A model generated the notes under the pieces. The model had not been told where the DNA came from. It saw only the letters and a list, made by a program, of their open reading frames with translations, and searched no databases. This document shows, piece after piece, positions 11,901 through 20,067 of a stretch of 64,000 nt of DNA; position 1 is the stretch's first letter; each line of letters begins with the position of its first letter. The translations under genes were made by a program, and so were the position numbers. The stretch comes from Tritrichomonas foetus (lineage: Eukaryota > Parabasalia > Tritrichomonadida > Tritrichomonadidae), in assembly GCA_001839685.1 (NCBI GenBank), contig MLAK01000571.1, positions 62,001 through 126,000 on the forward strand. The letters run 5' to 3'.

Positions 11901-13799
11901 AAGATTATAAATATGACTTCCAGTTGTATTAAATTCTTCATTTTTAATGTCTTGGGTTGTTTGTTCCATTACAATTTCTAATGGCTTAGAATCGTCAGTC
12001 GAATTAATACTTCGTGTTGTAGAAATTTCATTTTCGTCAAACCTTGCGGTTGTACTAATTATTCGAAGTGAATGAGGAATTTGACTAAATACTTCAAATC
12101 CAGATATCTGTGGAACATCATACATATAAGATCCAGTTTTTGAGAGTAAATTTCCTCTCCTATACCAATATAAGCCTTCAATTGGATTACAAACAACTTT
12201 ATTCAGAAAAGTGGCGTATTTTAAAGGAATTACACCATTATTAGGATATTGAGAAATAAGATAAATAAAATCGGATTGTACCTCATTAATCATTTTATTT
12301 AATTGTTTGCTAATATCGAAGGAAGAATTTAATGAATTATTTTTAATGGCATTCCAGTATGAAATGACATATGTTTGAACTTTTTTAATCTTTTCGTCAA
12401 TATTTTTCAGAAGTCCTTTTGTTTTTAATGATGTATGTCTATTTTGACTTTCTTTGATGATTTTTATTTGTTTTCGAAATATTCTCATTTTGAAATTTCG
12501 AAAAACTTTAAGATTTACTAACAAACTTGTTAATTTCATATTTTCTTCATAATATATTAAAATAAATTTGAGATATTGCATCCAAATTTTCTGAGAATAA
12601 GGCCATTGTGAAAGCACTTCAGTAAATGGCTTCCATGAAATTATATAGAGATTTCCTTGGCTAAATCCAATTCGAGCTAAATCAAGGAATTCTTTCTGCG
12701 TAAAAATATATTCAAATAATTTGGTGTCATCGTTAGATAAAATATCCAAAATAGTGGAATACTTCTGAATTTTTCGATTTAATAAAGCTTTATAAATGAA
12801 CCTAGAAATGATAATAACGAAGATAAACGCAAGAAAAACATAAATGATATGAATGTGAATATTATAATTGGAAGTAATCAAAAGGACAAAACAGGCTAGA
12901 AAAGCAGTCGACATGGCTTCGATATTTACATTTAAATGGAGGTCAATCATTGGTGTTTGTAAAACAAAATAAATTATTTTCCCAATGGCTATGACAAATA
13001 CACAAACAGCAAAAATTGAACGATAATAAGTAGGCATTAATTCTGTTAAACGAGTGAAAAATAAAATACCATCATTAAATAAATCAATATGAAAATGCAT
13101 GTTAGAATCCCATAAATAAGTCCTTCCACGTGTGTAAAAAGTATCAAAAAATATAATATAATTACTGAAAAAAATGTGGATCACACAAAACAAAAAAAGT
13201 ACAATAATTTGAATTTGAAAATTCAACGCATGAAATTCTTGTTTTGTTAAATAAAGACCAACAACTGTGGCAAATTGAGAAACAAACCAAGAATGCGTTA
13301 CTGGAAAAATGACTTCGTGACATAAATTAATAAAATAAGCAAGAGTTATAGGATATGTGTTCCTAAAACATAAGTAAATAGCACCTACTATAAATGGAAT
13401 AAAGCAAATAACAGTTAAAATAAAAATTACAACAAAGCAGATATTGACATCAGCGACAGAAGTGAAACTACTTCCATATCTCCAAAAAACTTGCAAAAAC
13501 TTTACTATATTTTTTATGTACTCACTATCTGCCCAAGTGGTTTCTGCAAAACCGGTCATCAACAATGGGAATGTTGATTGTACGGCTCTGAAAAGAATGG
13601 CAAGGGAGTAAAGGGGAATTGGAAGCGTGCTCATCTGCTGGGCTTGCCATGAGACGTCCCAGAGATGCCAAATTAAGCGCTTCCAGGGCGAATGAGGAAT
13701 CATTCTCATTCGCACGTTATTATAATGAACTTTTTCATATTCTCCATTGAATTTTTTTTTATGATTTCTGATAAAATATTTCTTTTGAAAATTTAACAT
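8937..13799 (-). CDS. cyclase-like receptor, catalytically dead domain
   Basis: Predicted 1620-residue multi-pass membrane protein with the layout of trichomonad receptor-type cyclases: about eight N-terminal membrane helices (residues about 40-350), a cytosolic helical region of TmcB/TPR type (about 350-610), a membrane helix near 650, a large extracellular loop, further helices, a PAS-like segment (LIPEPVVEIDDNLLIIDSNA) and a C-terminal class III cyclase homology domain. That domain has lost key residues: the first metal-binding Asp is Glu1442 (TIEIINFT), the second is Thr1486 (VGTLIY), and the catalytic Asn region reads KILRKIVRLA with Arg in place of Asn. It should not make cAMP or cGMP by itself. 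It is the near twin in length of the gene at 56329. An Inr (TCATTC) lies 3 bases before the ATG. It may act as a regulator or dimer partner. Confidence 0.8.
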   Translation of the reverse strand: MLNFQKKYFIRNHKKKFNGEYEKVHYNNVRMRMIPHSPWKRLIWHLWDVSWQAQQMSTLPIPLYSLAILFRAVQSTFPLLMTGFAETTWADSEYIKNIVKFLQVFWRYGSSFTSVADVNICFVVIFILTVICFIPFIVGAIYLCFRNTYPITLAYFINLCHEVIFPVTHSWFVSQFATVVGLYLTKQEFHALNFQIQIIVLFLFCVIHIFFSNYIIFFDTFYTRGRTYLWDSNMHFHIDLFNDGILFFTRLTELMPTYYRSIFAVCVFVIAIGKIIYFVLQTPMIDLHLNVNIEAMSTAFLACFVLLITSNYNIHIHIIYVFLAFIFVIIISRFIYKALLNRKIQKYSTILDILSNDDTKLFEYIFTQKEFLDLARIGFSQGNLYIISWKPFTEVLSQWPYSQKIWMQYLKFILIYYEENMKLTSLLVNLKVFRNFKMRIFRKQIKIIKESQNRHTSLKTKGLLKNIDEKIKKVQTYVISYWNAIKNNSLNSSFDISKQLNKMINEVQSDFIYLISQYPNNGVIPLKYATFLNKVVCNPIEGLYWYRRGNLLSKTGSYMYDVPQISGFEVFSQIPHSLRIISTTARFDENEISTTRSINSTDDSKPLEIVMEQTTQDIKNEEFNTTGSHIYNLGKEANVSFISLLITISVIFFVLAFLFCAFAPTGLLESLHTNINNYVVALMRVARIIDSYSVSSYFLFQKALMVEKVLPSNHEILKLIQATNFESLYDEPIITNIQILNNVINDLQKLYGHEIDIHSQMGQEITNIQFLLEINHYFDTSYISANDLNLNNSNSDNLSINFTAVDDENHYYLSFFQAVNILCSYFYKYTKERTDKSFLNQDWERIIQINSKEIPMKFMNILVLAAYDVSNCIDANVDLISHIYSIAFIIEVTLLLILIYFASKIRNHWNYIIRTINTLPRVAIQKVIERNSLDEKIGRKFYNQKHERSEFRYQGTYIQLVASRDTSTGVPSKQIIVISICNLIASVVSSLLVYMNIKNMNPVLKSLPTRYFMVYCSSAAFYSLSNLLLREMVLDSNMSIYDDNYRIHTNELLEVSKSFKQLLNNALFGQFKGGTLTGYAFAGSPQMNNLLYGHYFPDFSNESGKFNKLRKLPKFVSLEILVNYWETISEDIIYNNRNISMYDKDVWTYLKYTTDCLSRDILYEIFRITMETIVIEIEKTYAMIPLVGALVAIIGGITIGWLLYQLITVFKTVRFVLSSLSMIDFDYIQNNSKIFELFNGNSSGQINNMSTLINSMTKIVDLIPEPVVEIDDNLLIIDSNAKFSDWLEIPHSKLIGNTISNYIQFSKNNTFENTNFSQKKRKQDNNSKINDFNTLLKDVIKLTENEEVVEKEAEFELISNGILERKSFYLIHLKTAFESTLIIIFKTSQVLSLIEKEILKLQEEINELVLGAIPKRLIKIHDNFSVENRRFTTHFVVISTIEIINFTEYSKVHSPTESSMFYSKFSEFIEELCQTCDGIKTMHVGTLIYVSFNLIKQIPNYYSSAKDSLAFLRKVNEFSHKNGYKVRFATIISKRALAKIDGTAFLLCTNKIKILRKIVRLADNSCVTMTPSFMDLMPRDIVKDAIQIRTPDFNYNSKHNINGYNKVSWVFSLCLNESNH

Positions 13800-13802
13800 A
13801 AT

Positions 13803-13808
13803 GAATGA
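13803..13808 (-). promoter_or_regulatory. Inr-like initiator TCATTC
   Basis: TCATTC on the minus strand, ending three bases before the ATG of the cyclase-like gene, in the expected position and form for a trichomonad initiator element. Confidence 0.5.
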
Positions 13809-13956
13809 TTTTGAAAAAAATGACCAATTTTTGTATCGTTATTCAAAAATTGAGGTTACTCAAAAAGTTTCCGATAGATATATTTCTAGATGAAATAATT
13901 CGATAAATTTAATCAATAAACAAATATCGTAAATGAAATTATTATGAAATATAATT

Positions 13957-15222
13957 TTATTGACTTAGTTGGAACTTATTTATTTCTTCAACGGCATCTT
14001 TCACAGTCATCTCCATTACAATATTTTTCATACAAAATTCTAAGCTTTTGATTATATCAGAAACTTCTTTATCAGTGAGCATTGATGATGCATATCTTAG
14101 TCTGACAACCATATCATTTAATGATCTTTCTTTATCAAAAACTGAAAATCCCATCAAACTCAAAATATTTTCTATCGGCTTCCCTTCCATCACCAAGCTG
14201 CACCATGCATCAACAACAGGTTTTTTGATTTCTAAAGGTCCAACATAAGTCAATTCTATATTAACTCCAGGAATTTTCGGTTTTTTGTTGGCTTTCGCAC
14301 ATTCATCAGAATCGAGAAACTTCATAAAGGCCAGATCATCATTCCGATTGAGTCTCATTTTCATGTCTTTTTTCATTTCACTTCCAATTTCTTTCAATGT
14401 TTTATTTGCTTCGACTCGGGCAAAAGGTGTCACATGTGAATAACAATTGCAAATTGAGTAATCAACTTTTCCTTTAATTTTATTTCGAAAATCAGTGCAA
14501 GTTGGCATTGATACAAATTCAGGTAATGAAAAATTATTTTTTTGCTTTTGAGTATGAACTATAGACGCTAAGAAAAGTGATAGCCAAAGTGATTCGGTCA
14601 CACCATGGAGCGAATTATTTTTATTATCACGTTGAACAAATTTCAAAGAATCTGAATTCATTCTAACTGTGAAATATTTTGCATATTTTGAGGGAATTCT
14701 GTTTTGACTACCACTGAAAATTCGATTAACCTTTGGATTATGATACCAATAACCTATATTTTCTATTGATGAACTGTTTATTTCATCAGCAAAAATCTCA
14801 CGAACTTCTTTTGGAAAGCTTGCATTTAGTTTTTTCTTTCCAAAATCATCAGAAAATAAGCTTTTTGTGAGAAATTTGAAATATCCACCATCTGCAAGTG
14901 AATGAGAAACATTCAAGACAACTTGATGATCATTATATCCAATATTTCCAAGTGAATTTTCATTATCAATGTTTTTGGCCAAAAAATCTGACGCACTTTC
15001 AAGTGAGGTCAAATTGTCAGGCAAATGATGGATAATTGCAGAATTTGGTTTATACACAAGGAAGCCTGGTTTTAACCGAAGGTGGAGGCCCAGAACATTT
15101 GACGAAAAATGATTTACAATCTTGTCAATGAAACTTTTGCTTTCTACTTCAAAAGCAAGTTGGACCATTTTCTTACCACTTAGTTCGAATTGATAACTTG
15201 CAGGGATTGCTTTAGAGAGCAT
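13957..15222 (-). CDS. HxxxD acyltransferase-like protein
   Basis: Predicted 421-residue soluble protein. The motif VSHSLADGGY has His107 and Asp111 in HxxxDG spacing, the catalytic signature of the CoA-dependent acyltransferase superfamily (condensation domains, BAHD enzymes, alcohol and carnitine acyltransferases, chloramphenicol acetyltransferase fold). Position about 107 within a protein of about 420 residues fits a two-lobed enzyme. The family uses the His as base to move an acyl group from CoA or a carrier to an alcohol or amine; acceptor and donor here are unknown. There is no signal peptide, membrane helix or carrier domain nearby. ATG at 15220-15222, with TCATTG on the minus strand at 15258-15263, about 36 bases upstream, as a possible Inr. 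Confidence 0.65.
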   Translation of the reverse strand: MLSKAIPASYQFELSGKKMVQLAFEVESKSFIDKIVNHFSSNVLGLHLRLKPGFLVYKPNSAIIHHLPDNLTSLESASDFLAKNIDNENSLGNIGYNDHQVVLNVSHSLADGGYFKFLTKSLFSDDFGKKKLNASFPKEVREIFADEINSSSIENIGYWYHNPKVNRIFSGSQNRIPSKYAKYFTVRMNSDSLKFVQRDNKNNSLHGVTESLWLSLFLASIVHTQKQKNNFSLPEFVSMPTCTDFRNKIKGKVDYSICNCYSHVTPFARVEANKTLKEIGSEMKKDMKMRLNRNDDLAFMKFLDSDECAKANKKPKIPGVNIELTYVGPLEIKKPVVDAWCSLVMEGKPIENILSLMGFSVFDKERSLNDMVVRLRYASSMLTDKEVSDIIKSLEFCMKNIVMEMTVKDAVEEINKFQLSQ

Positions 15223-15602
15223 ATACCGGAAAATAAAAAAAGAATCAAAAACTTTTTCAATGACTGACCATACTGAATTAATTGAATTATTACACAGAAT
15301 CCCTTCAAAATTTTTAAATGCAATTATCTTATGATAAAATTATTTTTGTATACTTTCCCCTCAATTTCAAAAAATGAATGAGCTTTGACATTACTTCTTT
15401 CATCAGCCAAAAATTGTAATAAATTGAATGATTCTTTGAAAGTTTAACGTGATAGACCAAATAAAAATACAAAAATTGACATATGGCGAATATTTTATAT
15501 AAACTTCTGAAACTTCATCTCTAATCGTAAAAGTGATATGTTATGTGAAAAATTCAAAATCTTCTCAAACGAATTACGATTTTTAACGTACGAATTTATT
15601 AA
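15223..15602. other. divergent promoter region
   Basis: 380 bases between divergent genes, AT-rich, with a minus-strand TCATTG at 15258-15263 as the only good Inr candidate for the acyltransferase-like gene. No gene seen. Confidence 0.45.
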
Positions 15603-18368
15603 ATGAGCGGCAAATCCTTAAACAGCAAAATAGGAGAACTACGAGATCTCATAAAAAATTACTCGCTTGCAAGTGACGATAACCAACAGGGAAAGAAGAA
15701 AACGACTCCTCACAAATCACCAAAGAATAAATCTCGATCACCTAAAAATTCGAAAAATACTAAAACACAAAAGGAAAAATCGCCAGAAAGAATGCAAGAA
15801 ACATATTCAATAAGCTCTTTTGATGATTCTATTTCATCTTCCCTAAATTCATCATTTTCACAAAACTCTTTTTCTTCTCATTCTGGCCATCAAAATAATA
15901 AAAGAAAGAATAGTAGTGCGAGAAACAGCAGACAAAAGAAACATATTCAAAAAGAAAATAGCTCAAATTCATTTGATAGTGAATCTTCTCGCTCACAGTC
16001 AAATGGTACAGCTGAAACTTCTCTATTGAATTTAACAGTCGAAGAAGTTGCATTTTCATATCAAACATTTTTGGGAGACAAAAGCAAAGAACATTATTTA
16101 TGTTACAAAACTGAAGCAAGACTTTTTAGAAGGTGGAAAAGAAGGTTAATTCGTCAGCTTCTTGACCAGAGAATGAATATAGAAAACGAAGACCTTCTCA
16201 AATCATCAACAACATCACAGTTAAATGACACATCAAGTTCATCATCTAAAAAATCAGAATCCAATAAATCAAAGTCCAGTCGCAAATCGAAGTCTTCTTC
16301 AGATTCTAAAACAAGGAAACAAAACGAAGTAAATGTTCAAGATAAGAAAGAGGAACATATAATTGAAGAGGAGGATTCCAATTCATCTGTGGAATCACTC
16401 TCAAGCTCAAATGCACCAAAAGAAAAAGAACAAAAAGAAAAAGATCAAAAAGAAAAAGCACAAAAAGAAAAAGATCAAAAAGATGCCAATAAACAGAATA
16501 ATGAAAATGAGAAGAAAGATGAAAAAGAAATTGAAAATGATGCTTTACAATCTGATTCTACTTCTTCATTATCAGAAACAGAGACAAAGAAAAATAATAC
16601 ATCATCTCAAAAAGAAGATGATGATATTGACAATTTATCACATTCATCAGATAAATCATCAGTCACATCTTCTTTATCAACATCCTCAAAACCACCAGTA
16701 AAGAACAATGTGTTGTCATTCTCATCATCATCAGCTTTAAGTGTTGAAGCTATTACTTCTTCATCTTCCCAACTTGCTGCTCAATCAAAATCAATTCCAA
16801 AAACTGAAAGAGTGAAATCCAACACACCATCTTCATCACCTGATGGAAAACCCCATCAATCATTAAAGCCAATTATTTCTGGAGAATATTCATCATCATC
16901 ATCATCATCTTCTTCTTCATCTCATAACAATACAAGTTTCAATGATGTCGAAAAGAAAGTTAATTTTGTTTCACCAGAATTTCGGAAGACTATTGAAGAT
17001 ATGTATCCAGAAGAAGAGGAAGATGATAAATTAGCTCAATTTTCTGACGATGATGATGATTTTAATTTGAATTCAGATGACTTTATTGATATAAAACAAG
17101 AACTTGATAATGAAAAAAATGAAGAAGAAAGTGACTATGAAAAAGAAGACAGAGAAATTGAACAAAGATTGAAAGATATTGGAAAATTAATTTCAGAAGA
17201 TTCAAGCAATGAAAGCACCCATAATAATCCCCCACAGAATTATTCAAATGTAAGTATTGATGAAATTTTAAAGAAATACAATTTAGAAAATTTTGTCTCT
17301 GATAAAGATGATGAAGACATGGATTTGAACTCATCTGACTTTATTGACACCTCTGAGTCAAAGAAGGAAAATGATGAAGAAAACGACAGTGAAAGTGAAA
17401 AAGAAGAAGAAACTAACAATGAAAATAATGAAGGAAATGAGGAAAATCATGAGAAAAATATCAATGAAGAAAAAAGTGAAAACAGAACATCATCCGACAA
17501 TGAAATTATATCTGCATCAATCCAGCATACTACTTCTTCCTCTTCAACTTATGGTCCAACAGATAAAGATCACAGTTTTGAGTATAATGAACATATTGAT
17601 TCGGCAGACTTCATTGAATTAAAACCTGAAGCTAAATCTAAATCGAGTCAAAATCATGTTCTCTCTGATAATAACTTTCATTCTTCAGACTTTATTAATG
17701 ATGAAAGTGAATCATCAAACATTAACAAAGGAATTAATAACGCAGAAGATTCTGATGATATGAACTTAAATTCATCTGACTTTATTACAAATACAAGTGA
17801 ATCAAGTAAAGTTGACAACGCTGATAAAAAAGAGGATTCGGAAGATGACTATACAAATATAAAATCTTCGGATTTTGTATATAATACCAGTGAATCAAGC
17901 AGAGCAGACACTAAAAGTGTTGGAAATGATGATGATATGAATTTAAATTCTTCGGACTTTATTAATGACACAAGTGAATCAAGTCAAAAAACCTTTACTG
18001 ATAACAAAGAAGAAGAAAGTGAAAATCTAGATATTAATTCTTCTGATTTTGTTGATGAAAATTTATCTAATGACAATAATACAAGCAAATTATCCGAATC
18101 GTCAACTGACAGAAATGCGTCCAAACTAAGTGAAGATGATGAAGAAAATGAAGAAGAACTAATTGAACTTGTTCTTCCAGATGACAATGATGATGAATAT
18201 GATAGTCCAAACCTTGAATTTAATTCTTCGGATCTAAATGATAGTCATAATAATGATGATACTGATAATAGTGAACCACAAGTACTACATGGTGATCAAC
18301 TTGGATCTGATGTGTATATTGAACCAAAAGAAGATTCATATGATGTTGAACAAGATATTGATATTTGA
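15603..18368 (+). CDS. acidic disordered protein with SSDFI repeats
   Basis: Predicted 921-residue protein, mostly Ser, Asp, Glu, Asn and Lys, and almost certainly disordered. The only segment with folded character is near residues 140-195 (VEEVAFSYQTFLG, LCYKTEARLFRRWKRRLIRQ). A run of EKxQK repeats lies near residues 274-297. The C-terminal half carries nine copies of a short motif, usually NSSDFI followed by D/N/T, at about 17070, 17328, 17598, 17679, 17767, 17862, 17945, 18036 and 18222; several are followed by TSESS. A Ser tract at about 16891-16922 is encoded by TCA/TCT runs. The pattern suggests a multivalent scaffold or heavily phosphorylated protein. I do not recognise a family. No signal peptide or membrane helix. 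Confidence 0.72.
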   Translation: MSGKSLNSKIGELRDLIKNYSLASDDNQQGKKKTTPHKSPKNKSRSPKNSKNTKTQKEKSPERMQETYSISSFDDSISSSLNSSFSQNSFSSHSGHQNNKRKNSSARNSRQKKHIQKENSSNSFDSESSRSQSNGTAETSLLNLTVEEVAFSYQTFLGDKSKEHYLCYKTEARLFRRWKRRLIRQLLDQRMNIENEDLLKSSTTSQLNDTSSSSSKKSESNKSKSSRKSKSSSDSKTRKQNEVNVQDKKEEHIIEEEDSNSSVESLSSSNAPKEKEQKEKDQKEKAQKEKDQKDANKQNNENEKKDEKEIENDALQSDSTSSLSETETKKNNTSSQKEDDDIDNLSHSSDKSSVTSSLSTSSKPPVKNNVLSFSSSSALSVEAITSSSSQLAAQSKSIPKTERVKSNTPSSSPDGKPHQSLKPIISGEYSSSSSSSSSSSHNNTSFNDVEKKVNFVSPEFRKTIEDMYPEEEEDDKLAQFSDDDDDFNLNSDDFIDIKQELDNEKNEEESDYEKEDREIEQRLKDIGKLISEDSSNESTHNNPPQNYSNVSIDEILKKYNLENFVSDKDDEDMDLNSSDFIDTSESKKENDEENDSESEKEEETNNENNEGNEENHEKNINEEKSENRTSSDNEIISASIQHTTSSSSTYGPTDKDHSFEYNEHIDSADFIELKPEAKSKSSQNHVLSDNNFHSSDFINDESESSNINKGINNAEDSDDMNLNSSDFITNTSESSKVDNADKKEDSEDDYTNIKSSDFVYNTSESSRADTKSVGNDDDMNLNSSDFINDTSESSQKTFTDNKEEESENLDINSSDFVDENLSNDNNTSKLSESSTDRNASKLSEDDEENEEELIELVLPDDNDDEYDSPNLEFNSSDLNDSHNNDDTDNSEPQVLHGDQLGSDVYIEPKEDSYDVEQDIDI

Positions 18369-18750
18369 TGATAATGTGAATTTCAATAAATTTTTTTTGA
18401 ATTCACTTTCTTCACTATTTACGTGATTTTCAATTTTTATTTCGCATTTTAAAAGAAATTCAAATATTCACTGCTCATTTAAAAACGCATAATTCTATAT
18501 AGAGTTATGACATTTCTATATTTCATAATTTCACATCATAAGAATAATCATTAGATAAATGAATTGTTCAGAGAAATTCAAGACTTTAAAAATTATTTGC
18601 CTTATTCTGACCGAAATTTCCATTGGTTTTTCATAAAGAAATCATTTCTGAGGAGACAAATTTGAAAGAAAAATCACAATTGCCCAATTGGTTTATTTTA
18701 ATAGAATTAGTCTAATTGATAATCAAAATTTGATAATGCCTCAAAATATA
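18369..18750. other. spacer upstream of mariner element
   Basis: 382 AT-rich bases after the acidic protein gene, ending in the TA target of the mariner insertion. I see no coding continuation of the surface-protein pseudogene on this side, so the transposon did not split an obvious longer reading frame. Confidence 0.5.
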
Positions 18751-18776
18751 GGGTGTCCGGTAATGTGATGTCACTA
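18751..18776 (+). repeat. mariner left inverted repeat
   Basis: Starts GGGTGTCCGG and ends TGATGTCACTA, matching the opposite end of the element with four mismatches in the centre. Confidence 0.9.
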
Positions 18777-18824
18777 AGTATAATAAAGTCATTTCTAATA
18801 AGTCATTTTTTATTGATAAGTATT

Positions 18825-19832
18825 TCAAAATATGTAGTCTCCATTGGCATCAATAACTTTTTTCAGTCTATTTTGCCATTCTGCAAAAACTGAAAACAAA
18901 GTTTCCGATGGAATTTCATTGAAAATTTGGACTATTGTTTGAATCAAATGGCTTGGTGATTCAAAAACAATTCCTTTAACTTTTTCTTTAATAGTTCCAA
19001 ATAAAAAAAAGTCGCTAGGCGCCAAATCAGGTGAATATGCCGGATGTGGAACTGATTCTAGTGAGTTTTCATTTATATATTTTTTGACAATTTTTGCCAC
19101 ATGAGGCTTTGCATTGTCATAATGAACAAATAATTTTTTATAATTATTCGAGTTTTTAAACTCAACAATTTTTGACATAATGGCTGTAATATAATATGCA
19201 GCATTAAACTTTTCATTTGGCGGCAAAACATCAATATGAATTATCCCATGAGGGTTCCAAAATACAGTCACCATAAATTTAGTGATCTGAAACCCTGGAT
19301 TTTGAATAGTTGGGATTACTGAGTTTTCAGGAATCCATTGTGTATTGAAATCAGTCTTGGAATAAAACCAAGACTCATCTCCTGTTATTAAAAAGGTGAA
19401 ATTANTTTGTTCTGCATTCAAAATTTTAAGAAGTTTTTTTGCCAATAAAACTCTATTGGCCTTTTGATTTTCTGTTAGAATATGTGGCACCCATCGAAGA
19501 TGCACATGTTTATACATTAATTTTGATGTTAAACGATCATAAATTGTCGATTTTGGTTCACCTAAAACATTAGCAATATATCGACACGATGAATGTGGAA
19601 ATTCGGTTAAAACATCTAAAATTTTCCAGTCAAGAATATCATAACTTTGGCACTTTTTCTCTTTTTTCACAGGCTGTGTGTTTTGACTTCTGTTCAGTTC
19701 TGCCATGACTCGGTAGATTTGTCTTTGAGACAAACATTTTTCTTTCAAGACACTCTTCATTTCTTCATATATTTCTTTGCCCCTTTTTCCTTCAAGCTGC
19801 AGAAAAGTTATGATTGAATGTTGATCAATCAT
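18825..19832 (-). CDS. mariner transposase, DD34D
   Basis: 335-residue transposase, a usual length for mariner. The N-terminal third has two helix-turn-helix regions for inverted-repeat binding (LSQRQIYRVM; CRYIANVLGEPKSTIYDR), then the WVPHILT linker motif at about 114-120. The catalytic triad is complete: Asp152 in TGDESWFY, Asp239 in HYDNAKPH and Asp274 in SPDLAPSDFF, with exactly 34 residues between the last two. The frame is open throughout; one undetermined base (N at 19405) leaves residue 143 unknown. The element may therefore be recent and functional. It starts at ATG 19830-19832 and ends close inside the left repeat. Confidence 0.94.
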   Translation of the reverse strand: MIDQHSIITFLQLEGKRGKEIYEEMKSVLKEKCLSQRQIYRVMAELNRSQNTQPVKKEKKCQSYDILDWKILDVLTEFPHSSCRYIANVLGEPKSTIYDRLTSKLMYKHVHLRWVPHILTENQKANRVLLAKKLLKILNAEQXNFTFLITGDESWFYSKTDFNTQWIPENSVIPTIQNPGFQITKFMVTVFWNPHGIIHIDVLPPNEKFNAAYYITAIMSKIVEFKNSNNYKKLFVHYDNAKPHVAKIVKKYINENSLESVPHPAYSPDLAPSDFFLFGTIKEKVKGIVFESPSHLIQTIVQIFNEIPSETLFSVFAEWQNRLKKVIDANGDYIF

Positions 19833-20007
19833 TTTTTAATAAACGTGCATCGTGTACGTTTATAAATTATTCTTTTTTTTTATGAAAAAGATTCTTTATC
19901 TCTATTTTCAGTCAAGAGAAAAAAAAATTGTTTTCAAAATTTTTATGTTAACATTGCATAGTTTATTATTTATAAATATAATGTATTGATTTCACTTCTA
20001 ATGTGGG

Positions 20008-20033
20008 TAGTGACATCACGCCTCCGGACACCC
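20008..20033 (-). repeat. mariner right inverted repeat
   Basis: Reverse complement begins GGGTGTCCGG and continues to TGATGTCACTA. It is followed by TA at 20034-20035. Confidence 0.9.
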
Positions 20034-20056
20034 TATAACTATCAATGCATATACAT

Positions 20057-20062
20057 TCACTC
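20057..20062 (+). promoter_or_regulatory. Inr-like initiator TCACTC
   Basis: TCACTC five bases before the ATG at 20068 and about 22 bases from the mariner end. It suggests the promoter core of the surface-protein gene survived and that the transposon inserted just upstream of it. Confidence 0.4.
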
Positions 20063-20067
20063 TATAT

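Larger units (their letters stand above)
18751..20033 (-). mobile_element. mariner-family DNA transposon
   Basis: A 1283-bp element bounded by terminal inverted repeats of about 26 bp: both ends begin GGGTGTCCGG, differ in the next few bases, then share TGATGTCACTA (22 of 26 identical). It is flanked by TA on both sides (18749-18750 and 20034-20035), the mariner target duplication. It carries one transposase on the minus strand. Single copy here; family-level kinship with the mariner elements known in Trichomonas is inferred. Confidence 0.93.

Noticed and set aside
16363..17622. Lys/Met-rich open frames overlapping the acidic gene
   Set aside because: They are other-frame shadows of GAA/GAT/TCA-rich codons.
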